A DNA stretch of 64,000 nt from contig JAYKYS010000008.1 of NCBI GenBank assembly GCA_036924285.1, positions 26,149,001-26,213,000 of the forward strand, in the 5' to 3' direction. This DNA comes from Asterella californica. Taxonomy: Eukaryota; Streptophyta; Marchantiopsida; Marchantiales; Aytoniaceae. Both the position numbers and the translations under genes were made by a program. Shown piece by piece: positions 9,736-21,902 of this stretch. Every line of letters begins with the position of its first letter. The first letter of the stretch is position 1. A model generated the notes under the pieces. The model was not told the DNA's origin. It was given only the letters and a program-made list of their open reading frames with translations, and did not search any database.

Positions 9736-12176
9736 CTAACATGTCAAACAAGACTCTACAAAAGATACAACATCCCTGTACATGTTTTCCCACCAATACC
9801 GCTCTTTCATCTTGGTAAAAGTGGCCCAAATCCCTCGATGTCCAACCCAAAGACTCTCATGGAATGCCTTGAGCAACTTCTGCTGATCTTCCTTGTTGCA
9901 AATCACCCGTAGCGGTACCCCATCTTTCTGCTTCGGTCGTTTCCAAAGAAACCCATCCTGCAACATGAAGTTGTAGGCCTTCCTTCGAACTCTCCGAAAC
10001 CTCTCATCCGTCCAACCTGTCTGCTTAACCATCGTACTAAGGTATCTCCCGATATCAAGCAAATCACCATCATACAACCCTTCAACAAACAACTCATCTT
10101 CTCTTCCTGTCTGTGCAATCGAATAGAACTCTGTACCCACGTCGTCAACGTCTTCTACCATCTCATCCTCCCCATCATACCGAGCTCGAGATAACATATC
10201 CGCCATCGGATTATCTTTCCCTGCGATATGTCTAAACTCCGGGTTCAACGACTTGATATATGCGATCCATCGTAACATCGCAATATCAGGAGTTGAACAA
10301 TTCATGATCATCCCTAACAACGGCAAGCAATCAGTTTCAACCACCACTACTGCTCCAATCAAATACTCTTTCTCAGTTTTCATAGCTGAAACAATACCCC
10401 ACAGTTCTCTCTTCACTTGCGGGTAAGCACGTTGTCGAGCACTTAACACCTTCGCTCCGAACCTAACCGCAAACCTTTCTCCATCCTCATCATCCTGTCC
10501 GACTGCCCATCCAATTGCAACTGGACTTGTATCCACAGTAAGAACCACCGGCCTAGCACCCTTGTAATCAATCCTTCCCAGAACTGGAGGAGATGATAGT
10601 AAAGACTTCAGCTTCCTTACCGCATCAGTATGCTCTTCCTCCCATCTGAACTTATGACCCTTACGCAACAATCCATACAACGGATCCGCCACATGCGCAT
10701 AATGAGGAATCCAAACGGATAGAATACACAAGCACCCAAAAATCTTCTTACTTCTGTCAGCGAGTTGCAAACCTCCTTCATCCTTCCAATCGCATCCACC
10801 TTGTTCGGATCTGGCTTCCGACCAAACGATCCACACAAATGACCAACGATCAAAACCTCTCTAACCCCAAAAGTAGACTTCGCACCTGACAACGTAAGAT
10901 GAACTTCCTCAAGTCGAGATAGGATCTTCTCACAGTCTGCGATGTGATCAGTGACGTATCGTCGACACCCCCTCTGATCTAATGCTTCATCCTTCTCATC
11001 TTCCACACATCCTTTAATGGGGATGTCATCCAAGAACGGCATCATCTTTTCAGGAATGAAGTCTCTTAGAACTCGATTCATCCCGTTCATCATGTGTGCT
11101 ACCGAGTTGGTAGCTCCCTGTGGTAAAGTACACATCCTAACCAACCCCAAAGGTGTCCTCATTGTCGTGAAGCTTCTGCTCTCCTCCGCTAGTCGAAACT
11201 GATCATACCTTGAGTAAAGATCTCCCATCGAGTAAATCGCTCTTCCTGCAAACGCTTCTGCAAACTCATCCACAATCGGTCCCACCCCAGCATTTCTGAT
11301 TGTTACTGCGTTCACCGGCTGCATGTCTTGGATGAACCGCAGCGACCCATTCTTCTTTGGTACAGTAAACCATCTGCTTGAATATGGTACAAACGACGGC
11401 TCCAAGATCTTCATCCGCATCTTCTCCTTCAGCAACTCCACTAGTTTGGGCAAGTGAGCCCGCGGTACTGGAATTGGTCTCAGGTTCCATGACACATGCG
11501 GTACCGTGAAGATAACCATCGGGGTAACAACGTACGGATCTACACACCCAATCTCATGTGGCTCAAAAGCAAATGCTTTCCCATGTCTTGAAAGCATCTC
11601 CTTGAAGCACATCCTCTCTTCTGGTAGAAGAGACTCATCAGATCCAATCTTTAGCTCTTCAAGGGTCTTCTCCGTGAACTTGTGTCCTATCATTACAGGA
11701 TCTCTCAAACTCTTCTCCTTTGAAGCTCGATCCATCTGTTAGTTGGTGTCTTCCGGCAAAGGACCAGCAACTGGCTTTACCTTCCTATCCACTGTCTTGT
11801 ATCTTGTCTCAACTCGAACCTCCGGTGCACAGAATGATTCGATCACCGAATAGACCTCCCTTGAATGAATCTGCACGACTTTATCCATATCCTCCCATCC
11901 AATAGACATGATCTCTCGCAAAGGATCCTCCAACCCATCCTCTTCATAAACACCAGAAATCCATTCATCCCCTTCTAGCTCACCCAACTCTTTCAACATC
12001 AACTCAACACCACGCAAATGTTTTTGTTCTTTTCTTCTCAACTCTTCTATCCTCCTGTAAATAGCAATCCCACAATCTGAAAACCCAACAAACCCTGTAC
12101 AAAAGGCACTATCTCCATCAAGCGAGAGTACCTTCTCTTGCGCACCACCACAATCCCGCTCTATAGTGGTACTCAA
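9736..12176 (-). pseudogene. pol: G3-B pol: leader, RT, RNase H, integrase zinc region
   Basis: Starts in a frame offset by -1 from the gag-pro ORF, overlapping its stop by TTGA. About 145 residues of unassigned leader precede RT. RT reads RWFTVPKKNGSLRFIQDMQP, GDLYSRYDQF (G3-C has YSGYDQF, so motif A is damaged here) and PFLDDIPIKG as the catalytic box. A frameshift near 10720 splits it from RNase H, which has LTVDTSPVAIGWAVG, VETDCLPLLG and GKDNPMADMLSRA. The integrase zinc region follows (FHESLWVGHRG, YWWENMY, CLTC). Order and motifs match G2 and G3-C. Confidence 0.9.
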
Positions 12177-13530
12177 CGAAAATCCTTGAACTCTTCACTC
12201 ACCCTTGGAAGCGGCTTCTCTCTCAAACGATCTCGGTTGCGCTCGTGGTTGGACGGTACAGTCAGGAACTGTACCGCTCTCTTCCCATCTTGACTTCGGA
12301 TCCTAGCATACGCAGATCCGTCGTCCAGTACCTTTGTCTCCATCCGGGTCGCTATGATGAAAGGTTGGCCCAGAATGAGCGGGTATGATGTAGCTTCCTG
12401 AACAAAGAAGTTTTGCTCGATAGCAACATCACCTACGCGCACTCTGATGTCTGAACAAGCTCCATACAAGTCCCCTCTCGTGTTGTTGGCTGCTCTTATG
12501 ACCCATCCATGCTCTGTGTCGATCGGCCACTTCTTCTTCTTGTATAGCTCCTTGGACATGATGTTGATTTCTGATCCATGATCGATCAGAGCAACCACCG
12601 GCTCATCCAAGTCTTCGATCCTCACCAACGTCTCCGTCGTAGCTCGAGCCCAGTGACTGTGGCTATAATGACTTGAGCTCCGCTTCCCATCCTCCTCTTC
12701 ATCCTCAAAATGCACCCTGCGTCTTCGATCTCTTTCTTCCTCTGGAGAATAGACACTGCACCTTGCAAGCTCTCTCTCCTCATCCACAGACATCTTAGTA
12801 TCCACAGCATGCGATAAACTAGTCTCACCCGTAATTTGTCGTTTCCGTTTGATGACATCGATGATGACATCATGAAACTCACGCTTGGCGATGCCTAACA
12901 CTTCTCTCAAGGTAAACTCCACCTTCGCATTCAAAATGCGATCTTCCAAGACTCCCTTCAAGTCTGTTGAAGCCTTGATATCCGACTGCAGCTTGTATGC
13001 AGCCGGCTTATCCTTCTCCTTCTGAGATTTCTCCTTCGATGGAGAAGGAGCATCGTCCATCGGTAGGTCTTGAGCTCCTGCATCCCGAAGCTCTTGGCGA
13101 ACCTTCTCCCCTCGAGTCTGTCTCTTTGAAGAAGTCCCTTCTCCTGAATCCTCTGAATCTCGCATTCTCTTCTCTTCCAACAACGCTTCGTGTTGGTTCT
13201 TGACGATGTACGCATGCACCGATAGAGCTTCTATCGGATCCTCCCATCCAGTATCCCTTTTGATCGTAGCAGCTGTCCTCTGCAACGTCTCACGTGCCAT
13301 CTTCCCTTTTGTTTCATGGAGATGGCAGATGACCACAACTCACTTGGCTCAACTTGCTTGTTGAAACTCCTCTCAACCTGATCCTCTACCCTTGTGCCAT
13401 AAGTTCCAGCTTCCACGATGGCGACTGCTTGTGCTGATAGGTGGTCTTCAACCAACTTCTTCATCCCTCCTCTACCAAAGTTGGTCTGAAGAAGTGCACC
13501 AGTATCCCTCAACGCTACCTTCCCATCCTT
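12173..13530 (-). pseudogene. pol: G3-B gag C-terminus and aspartic protease
   Basis: After the stop that ends the gag ORF (TAG for Trp at about 13530) the protein continues (TNFGRGGMKKLVEDHLSAQ), then shifts frame near 13300 because one A is missing in an A-run relative to G3-C. The later part has a basic/acidic linker, a conserved block VLEDRILNAKVEFTLREVLG, and the protease active site ALIDHGSEINIMS with a downstream LILGQPFI strand. The catalytic triplet is DHG rather than DSG/DTG in G2, G3-B and G3-C alike. The ORF ends ...FKDFR followed by TGA. Confidence 0.86.
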
Positions 13531-14592
13531 CTAGAAGATCACCCCTTGCTGCAAGGTATCACTGAACTCCTTGCAATCTCTGCGCGGATGATCGGTACCA
13601 TCGCACCAGATACACCGTTGGATCCAGCCTTGCTTCTCAACAGGTTTCGCTCCGCTTGTAGACCCTTGTTCCTCCAATCTGGTGAGCTTGATTTGCAAGT
13701 CTCGCATTCCACGCATGATCTCCTCAAAGTTTGAATCATCCTTCTTCGGAGGTACCATAGGTGTCTGAACAACTGGAACAACTGGAACAACTGGAGCAAC
13801 TGGTACTACCTGTCTAGCAACAGGAACCACTGGTCGGACTACAGGAACAGGTGTTACAGCTGTAGGTGTTGGCGCCAGTCTCCTAACAGGAACCTTCTCT
13901 CGCCTCCGCTCCCTCTTGGTGAGCAGACCAACAGCTTCTTCAACCTTCTTCCAGCTGCTAGTCAATCCATCGTCCTCCTCCCGGTCTTCCAGAAGTACCT
14001 CTAGCTTCTCCTGCAACTTCTCATCTGCAGCCCGGAGAAATAGCTCTGTCTTGTTGGACTGCAACGTCAACTTCTCCATCCTGGTTAGCCGTGAAAACTG
14101 CTTCTCAAACTCCCTGAGCAACTCAGTAGCTTGTAGAGCCTTCCTTGGTTGCTCAACCCACTCCAAGAAGGACTTCTTGGTGACTCGATCAGAGTCCTCC
14201 AAGAAGTACTCATCCATCAAGGCACGAGCAAACGTCTCCCAATCCTTGTTAAAATGTTTCGTTAGCATTTTAACATGATCCCTAATCTCTGGAGCTGCTG
14301 CTAACTCAAACGTCTCAATCATCTCATCTTCTGAGACCCGGTTCAGCTCCATCTCCTTCACATAATGCCTCAAATATCTTGAGACATCTTTCCCTTCAAA
14401 CTGGTCAATCCTGCTGACCACCGCTTGTAGCGCCTTTGTTGCCAAAGCTTCCTTTCGCTCATCAGATTGTTGCTGCCGTAAGAACATAGTGAAAGCTTGG
14501 AACATCGATGCAGTCGCTGGATCCAACTGCACCTTCGGCAACCCACTTGAACCACTAGCTCCATCTCCATCACCTTTCCCATCCCCACTCAT
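13531..14592 (-). pseudogene. gag: G3-B gag with CCHC knuckle
   Basis: Start taken as the ATG at 14592 (MSGDGKGDGDG); the only upstream in-frame start is a non-ATG. A Gly/Asp-rich N-terminus, a helical capsid-like region (KALQAVVSRIDQFEGKD, LRHYVKEMELNRV, FLEWVEQPRKA, LLREFEKQFSRL) and a Pro/Val-rich linker lead to the zinc knuckle CIWCDGTDHPRRDC (CX2CX4HX4C). The ORF is intact through the knuckle and then meets a stop where G3-C has TGG. Confidence 0.88.
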
Positions 14593-14668
14593 GACTGCCA
14601 ATCTCTTCTTCAAAGTTCACACACAGAAGAAATCTCCACCCCAGACCTTCACGTCGAGTTCACCACCG

Positions 14669-16677
14669 TATCGTGTCGGATATTTTGTGCGAGGAAAACG
14701 CGAGGTTCCTGGCTGTGGAGATGCTGTGTGCCAAACAGAGACAAGACAGAGAAGAACAACCACGAAAAGGAATGCTGCGATATATACCACTCTGAAAGTA
14801 TGTACATTGTCGATTCTTTCTCCAAACAGCACAAAACTGAGGAACGGACCAGAGCGGTCTGTAACCTACTTCAGAAGCCCTAAAACAAACCCCTCAAACC
14901 CAACCCTAGTCTGAAATCGCCAAAGCGTAGCTCAAAGCAAGAGGAACTTCTCTTTGCTAACAACCAGAGCCACAACAGTATCATGTGATCCAAACCCAAG
15001 TCCAAACCACATCCACACACTAGCTTTTGGCTAAAGCTAGCTACCACAAGCCATACACAACCAACTAAGTCCTTAACGAACTCAAAAGGACGAAACCTGT
15101 AGCGAAGGAACCGGAAAAGATCTATCTGGGAACTTTCTCCTTTCGCCAAACGATCTTCAAATGTTGATAGGGTCTCCTTTCCTGACTCCGTTGGCCGAAG
15201 AAACCTTCAGATCCGACTCCCGATAGTCGAGATATCGTCAATTTTCGGTCGCAGGTGACCGAACCTTCAAAAACTCCTCCCTATGGCTTAAAACCGCTCA
15301 CACCGCACAAACGGATCGTCTAAACTGATATCCGTCTTCGCTGGTAGGTAGATCTGGCTACCCTGAACCCAACAAGACTCCAAACAAGCCGTTTGGAGTT
15401 CCCCTTGCAAAACTACTCGAGAAATTTGGTCGCAGGCTACAAAAAACTGACGTAAATCGGCTCCCTGCGGCTCAAATTTGCTCACCACACCCAAACCAAC
15501 AATCCAATTCACTTACAGTCTTCTCCTATGCGTACATGAGGACTCCCTGATCGCGTAGGCATCAAGAACGAAGAGCTTGGCTCACCGATCGCGAAGAACA
15601 ACCCAATCTCAGGTCGCAGGCGATGAAAACCTGACGCAAGCGCTTCCCTGCGAGCCAATTTCTCTCACAACTCTCAAACCGCCCGATAAAACTTTGTATC
15701 GTCTTCAATTTCCTGAAGAACTCGTTGTTTTGATCCCGATGGATCCAAGGACAGCAAGTTTGGACTCCGGAACGGCCCGAACGGTCCAACTCTCCTTCAC
15801 AGGTAACTGAAAACTCCAATTCTGCTCCCTGCGTCTCAATTTCTCCCAGAACACAACCCCCGATCCGTCTCTTCAAGAACCGTCTTAACCTGTGCGTAGC
15901 CTGCACAGATCTGAACCCGATGACATCTTGCGCGCGTGTATTGGACTTCCCAATTCTCCAAAACATCCACCGACAGGTCGCAAGAACAAGCAAGCCCTTT
16001 AAGTAGCCCCCTTGCAACAGTCTGTACGTACGAAGTTCAACTCTCAATAATCAGAAGCAGGCCCCTTGCGTCTTTGATATAACGCCTGAAGCCCTAAATA
16101 CCCAGTCAGCAAGTAACTAGGGGCTTAGCTTGATTTTACCTTTTTTCGAATCGCATAACTTCTTCTTTGGATGTCCAAACGAAATAAACAAGATGCCCAT
16201 GGAACGCTGACAACGAGCTCTATCCATCTATGCGATAAAAGTAAAGATCCGAAGTTGCGCCAAAAGCTCGTAAGCTGGGGCCTTGCTTGTTTTCTCCATC
16301 TTTCGAGTCCTGTAACTTCTTCACTATGCGTCCAAACGAAGTAGACAAAGTGCCTATGGAATGCTGACAAGGAGCTCTATCCACTGGTGCGATAAAAACG
16401 AAGATCCGAAGTGGTGCCAAAAACCCGTAAGCTGGGGCCTAGCTTATTTTCTCCATTTTTCGAGTCCTGTAACTTCTCCACTAGGCGCCCAAACGAAGTA
16501 GACAAGATGCCTATGGAAAGCTGATAAGGAGCTCTACCCATCTATGCGATGAAAATGGAGATCTGAGATTGTGCCAAAATCTGTAAGCTGAGGCTTAGCT
16601 TGTCTTCTCATGAGTGTCTTTGGAGCGACAAGCATCGAAGTTTGTATTTCAGGTAGGAGCCGGTCCACGACACGACA
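14669..16677 (-). repeat. G3-B 5' LTR
   Basis: Direct copy of 6654-8674 with the same tandem arrays. On the minus strand the bases after the LTR read cggTGGTGAACTCGACG; TGGTGAACTCGACG (14652-14665) sits in the primer-binding-site position. tRNA not identified. Confidence 0.92.
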
Positions 16678-16681
16678 ACAT

Positions 16682-18220
16682 CCAGGAGGAGCTCCTGTTC
16701 GTAGATGTATTTGGTGTGACAGTCCTGATCATTTCCGAGGAGACTGTCAAGAGCTCACAGCCGCTTTGCGAGATGGTGTGGTTCGCTATCAGAACGGTAG
16801 GCTGCACCTTTCTTCTACTGGAGAGCCGTTGAGCACGCAGTTTGGACGAGGAGGCATGAGGAGTCTACCTCAGATTGCTGCAGCTGCAACAGCAAATGTG
16901 TTAATGGCACCGCTGGTAAATTCTGATGTATATGCTGGGCATATTGAGGTCTCTTCTAGTCCTACATTGCTAGATAAGACTGCTGAGAAGAGTGTGGCTC
17001 CAGTTCCTTCTGAGATACTGAAGAGAGGAGCCGAGTCTATTCGTAGGGTCACAGGATGGAGAGATCCTGTAGATGCTGCTTCTATCAGAGCATTCTTGGA
17101 TGTAGATAGACACGTTCATTGGCAGGATGCTTCTGTGGAGGAAAAGAGGCGACGAGAAGCCTCTGAACTTGATACTGGAGTTCCTGAGGAGACTGGGGAT
17201 AGACGGAGAGTCACAAGGAGACGAGCGGCTCTTCCTGAGGACATCCCGTCTACTTCTGCAGCTCCTCCACCTGCACCAGGTCCTATGGAGGACGTGCAGA
17301 GATCCCAACAGGAGCCAACGACTGCTGGTAGACGGTTTACTGCCCAAGAGAAGGAGAAGGGACCGGCTTACAAGTTGGCAGCTGATATAGAAACTTCTAC
17401 TGATCTGAAGAGCATCTTGGAGCAGAGGATACTGGATGCACGAATCGAGTTTTCTCTCCGGGAAGTTCTTGGTATTGCAAAGAGGGAGTTTCACGAACTG
17501 ATCATCGACATCATCAAGCGCAAGAGACAGGTGATGTCCGAGCAGGTAGATAGTCAGATGATAGATGCAGTAGGAGCTTCTCTGAATGATGTAGAGTTTG
17601 GAAAGGTGCATTTTCAGGAAGCAGATGACAAGGGATACCAGCAAGAAGCGTTGGTTGTTGGTACCAACACTATTGAGTTCGATGATGAGGAAGCTGGCGA
17701 GGAGAGTCCAGCTACTGATAGCGATTTCAGAAGGAGACATTGGGCTCGTGCTACAACTGCTACACGAGTTCGTCTTGGAAGTTTGGCTGAACCTGTTGCT
17801 GCTTTAGTTGATCACGGATCTGAGATCAACATCATGTCACGGGAGGTGTACGAGACAGGTCAGTGGTCTATCGAGCTTAACCATGGTTGGGTGCTATGAG
17901 CTGCAAACAACCAGAAGAGTGAGTTATACGGCGCTTGTCCTAACGTGAAGGTGAAGATAGGTGATGTGGATGTGGATCAACATTTCTTCGTGCAGTCTTC
18001 TGCTTCATATCCTGTGATTCTTGGTCAGCCTTATATCACTGCGGTTCGAATGGAGACCAAGGTGATGGATGATGGATCTCATTACGCTAGGATCCGTAGT
18101 CCAGATGATAGACGTTCTGTGCAGTTTTTGACCGTTCGTACGAACCACGAACGAAACCATCAAACTTTGAGGGATTCTCCTATCTGTAGGGGTAAGGGTT
18201 TTCTGAAACCACTCTCGTAG
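16682..18220 (+). pseudogene. pol: G2 gag zinc knuckle and aspartic protease
   Basis: Resumes the G2 frame interrupted at 6653. It opens with GGAPVRRC and the knuckle CIWCDSPDHFRGDC (CX2CX4HX4C), then the block FGRGGMRSLPQ shared with G3. The linker and conserved ILDARIEFSLREVLGIAK precede the protease site AALVDHGSEINIMS. A TGA at 17897-17899 lies where G3 has Arg (GWVIRAANN), a CGA to TGA type change. The protease continues with VILGQPYITAVRMETKV and closes with a stop at 18218-18220; pol lies in another frame. Confidence 0.88.
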
Positions 18221-20796
18221 GACGGGATAGCGAGAGTGATGGATCTACTGCTACTATGATCCCGCTTGAGCAGCTTGAGGGATCACAGGAGGTTGATGGA
18301 AAGGCTGCTCAAGATTCAGAAAATAGTTGCATTGTATATAGTTGGAAATCTGGGTTGATGGCTTTCAGTTCTGATGATTGGAGTGAGTTCACACGGATGG
18401 AGGATTTGACTGAGAAGAGTAGAAGGCAGATGGAGAGGTCTGCAGCAAATCTGCGTTGTACATGAGTTCTGAAGGAAGATGAGATGATTTCTGGTGTTTA
18501 TGAGGAGTTTGTAGGTGTACAGTCTTTTGTTCGTTGGCTGGATGATGTAGGTAGGTTGATGGAACAGATGGGAGGTAGGGTGGTGATCCCCATCCATTCT
18601 CATGAAGTCTATGAGGAGATTATCTCATACTTGCGATATCTTCCTCATCCGAGACTGGAGAATGGATGGAAGGATGCAGTCTGTTGGTGTGGCTCTCAGC
18701 AGGAAGCGGAAGTACACGCCAAGTATAAAGCTGTAGCGAGGAAGGTGAGACCTGTGGCGATCCAATTACCTGTTGATTCTCAGCAGCAGATGGAGTTAGC
18801 GGCTGCTGAGCCTGTGCTTAGAGATCCTACACAGGTAGGACACAAGTTTACTCAGGAGACACTCGAGCAGCTCCAGATAAGAGGGGTTGGCTTCTTGACT
18901 GAAGAGGAGAAACGAGCTTTTGAACAGATGATAGTTAGCCATGGTAAGGCATTTTCTTTCTCGGCTGAGGAGATAGGTTGTGTGGATCCTAGTGTGATAG
19001 CTCCGATGGTTATCTTCACTGTTCCTCACGTACCTTGGGACTTGAAGCCGATTCCAGTCCCTCGTGCCTTGCTACCGAAGGTGATTGAGTTACTGAAGGA
19101 GAGGATGCAGATGGGTATTCTTGAACCATCTATGGCTCCGTACTCTAGCCGATGGTTCACAGTACCTAAGAAGACAGGAGCTCTGCGCTTCATCCAAGAC
19201 TTGCAGCCTGCCAACAACATCACGATTCGAAACGTTGGAACAGGACCTGTGGTTGATGAAGTAGCTGAGGCGTTTGCTGGAAGGTCAATCTATTCTATTG
19301 GAGATTTGTTTTCAGGTTATGATCAGTTTCAGCTTGCTTTGGAGAGTAGAGATTTGACTACCATGCGTACACCTTTGGGATTGATGCGGATGTGTACTCT
19401 TCCTCAGGGTGCGACAAACTCAGTAGCCCATATGCAACATGCGATGCATAAGGTGCTACGAGAGTTTGTGCCTGAGGTCACTATCCCGTTTCTGGATGAT
19501 ATTCCCATGAAAGGCTGTCCAGTGGAAGACAAAGACGAAGCTGTGACTTCTGATGGATGCAGAAAGTTCGTTGCAGACCATATTCGAGATGTGGAGAAGA
19601 TTCTGATGCGTTTGGAGGAGGTACACCTCACTCTTTCAGGTACCAAATCCCGTTTTGGTATGTCAGAGATTGTGGTGGTGGGTCATTTGTGTGGTACTTT
19701 TGGGAGGCGTCCGAACCCAGAGAAGGTAGATGCTATAGCAAGGATAGCTGACTGCACCAACATCACTGAGGTTCGACGGTTCTTGGGAGCTTGTGTGTTC
19801 TTTCGTGTGAGTATTCCTCATTATGCACACATTGCCGAGCCTCTGTATGCACTTCTGAGAAAAGGAAGGAGGTTTGCTTGGCGGCAAGAACATCATGAGA
19901 CGATGGAGCAGCTGAAGGAGATTCTGAAATCTCCACCTATACTAAGGAGGCTTAGCTACGAGAGCGGGAGACCTGTGGTACTGACTGTTGATACGAGTCC
20001 AAAGGCGATTGGATGGGCAGTTGGCCAAGAAGATGCAGAAGGTGTGCGGTTTGTTTCAAGGTTTGGAGCTCGGATCTTAACAGGTAGACAGCGTAACTAT
20101 CCTCAAGTGAAGCGTGAGTTGTGGGGAGCTGTTACTGCTATGAAGGTAGATCGAGAGTTCTTGATAGGAGCTCGTGTGATACTAGAAAGAGATTGTTTGC
20201 CTTTGTTGGGTATGATAGCAAACTGCAATACTCCAGACATAGCAATGCTGCGATGGATTGCTTATGTCCGGAGTCTGAACCCTGAGCTAAAGCATATAGC
20301 AGGGAAGGACAATCCAGTTGCAGATATGTTGTCTAGGGCTCGTTATACAGATGAGGATGAGATGTTTGCAGAAGTGGAGAATGAAGAGAGAAGAGACGTT
20401 TGGTGCCAGGTTGGTCAGCAGACTTCAGACTTGGAACCACTGCCGTTCAATGAGGAGTTCTACTCAGAAAAGTTCCGCGATATTGGATTTTATCTGAGTT
20501 CGTTATGCAAAAGAGAAGGATGGAGTGATGTAGAGTTCAAGGAGATCAGACGGAAGGCGTACAGTTATCTTCTACGTGAAGGTTATCTGTGGAAACGTCC
20601 GAAAAGAAGAGATGGAATGCTTGCTAGAGTAGTGGATGATCAACCGACGAAGCTGAATCTGCTGAAAGAGTTTCATGACACCTTGTGGGCTGGACACCGT
20701 GGAGTCTGGGCTACATACACGAAGCTGAAGGAGCGTTACTGGTGGAAGAGTTTGTATCAAGACGTGGTGGACTTTGTTGGGTCGTGTCTGCACTGA
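18221..20796 (+). pseudogene. pol: G2 pol: leader, RT, RNase H, integrase zinc region
   Basis: The leader (to about 18830) is poorly conserved, with a stop at 18463-18465. RT shows RWFTVPKKTGALRFIQDLQP, GDLFSGYDQFQLALESRDLT, CTLPQGATNSVAH and the catalytic PFLDDIPMKG near 19486-19512. RNase H follows with LTVDTSPKAIGWAVGQ, LERDCLPLLG and GKDNPVADMLSRA. The zinc region has FHDTLWAGHRG, YWWKSLY and then a TGA at 20794-20796 where G3-C reads CLACQ. The run 18484-20796 is one open frame of 770 codons, the longest intact stretch of any element here. Confidence 0.91.
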
Positions 20797-21856
20797 CAGT
20801 TCTACTCTAAGGTCCGTTACAAAGATGGACTTGTACCTACTTATCCACCTAGTATCCATTTTCAGTGGGTTCTTGATCTTGTGATGATGCCACCGGGGTT
20901 ATGGGGGATGCGTTACTTGGTGTTGGCTCGAGAGGATCTCTCCAACTATGTGGAGGGACGAGCACTACGGACGAAGACTACAGAGAATATCTGCAGGTTC
21001 GTGCTTGAAGATATCATTTGCCGTTATGGATCTATTGGGAGATTACGTGCAGATAGAGGCGAGTTGAGAGGCGCTGAGGTGAAGGAGTTCTTTGCTCGTT
21101 ATGGAGTAAGGCTTCGGCTTACCACTGCTATGAATCCAGAGGGCATTGGTAAGAGTGAACGAGGACACCCTTCTATTGTTCATGCCTTTAGTGAAAGCAT
21201 GTGATGGTAGGCCTAGAGAATGGCCGAGACTACTTCCATTTGCTTTATGGGCTGATAGAACTACACACTGTACTAAGACTGGCTATATGCCGGTTGAGCT
21301 TATGCTGGGGCAGAAACCGATCATGCCTGCTGAAGAGTACTTTCCTACATGGGCTACGCTACCGTGGGAAGATGGTATAGATCATGCTTCACTCCTTGCT
21401 TTACGTATTAGGCAGTTGGAGCGAAGGGAGAATGATCTTGCTGATGCACAGGAAAGGCTGAAGGTGGCTCGAGTCAGAAACAAGGAACGTTTTGACAAGA
21501 CTCGCCGACTACGACCGAAGCCAATACATGTTGGTGACTGGGTTCTGGTATATGATAGCACGTTGGAGAATCAGCATTCTACACTTCGTAAGTTCTCTCG
21601 AAGATGGTTCGGGCCTTATGTTGTACTAGATGTGTATGAGAATGCCATTTATAGTTTACGTGAGTTGGATGGTACTCCTTTGAAGCTATTTGTGGCTGGC
21701 AAACGTGTGAAACTGTTCAAGAGACGCGGAGGATCAGTTGAGTTATTCAACTTTCTAGAGTCAGAGCAGAGGACAGCAAGAGACGAAGATGTCCCAGTTT
21801 CTGAAGAGACTGAGGCAGAGGAGAGTGATGATGATGAAGATCAAACAGAAGACTGA
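20797..21856 (+). pseudogene. pol: G2 integrase
   Basis: Integrase core with the first Asp in QWVLDLVMMPPG, the second in RADRGELRG and Glu in GIGKSERGHPS. The frame breaks near 21186 at a T-run (one extra T relative to G3-C) and continues as LVKACDGRPREWPRLLPFAL and WADRTTH. The C-terminal part has RRWFGPYVVLDVYENAIYSL (GPY motif) and an acidic tail ending at 21856. The remaining sequence is otherwise open. No chromodomain. Confidence 0.9.
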
Positions 21857-21864
21857 GGAGATTG

Positions 21865-21884
21865 GCACATACCGGAGGATGTGC
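21865..21884 (+). promoter_or_regulatory. Conserved hairpin before polypurine tract, G2
   Basis: Stem GCACAT / ATGTGC around the loop ACCGGAGG, 18 nt before the 3' LTR. Relative to G3 (GTGCAT / ATGCAC), stem positions 2 and 3 differ and both partners have changed to keep pairing. The purine run ggagggggtgga (21891-21902) follows as the likely polypurine tract. Confidence 0.78.
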
Positions 21885-21902
21885 AGGTTTGGAGGGGGTG
21901 GA

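Larger units (their letters stand above)
6654..16677 (-). mobile_element. Ty3/gypsy LTR retrotransposon G3-B
   Basis: Minus-strand element inside the G2 gag. LTRs at 6654-8674 (3') and 14669-16677 (5') begin TATCGTGTCGG and end CCACGACACGACA on the plus strand, a 10-bp terminal inverted repeat with one mismatch (TA...CA rather than TG...CA). Flanks are atgt and acat: a 4-bp duplication with two differences, or none; removing 4 bp does restore the G2 frame. Domains run gag, protease, RT, RNase H, integrase. Multiple frameshifts, stops and a lost integrase catalytic residue make it dead. Confidence 0.92.
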
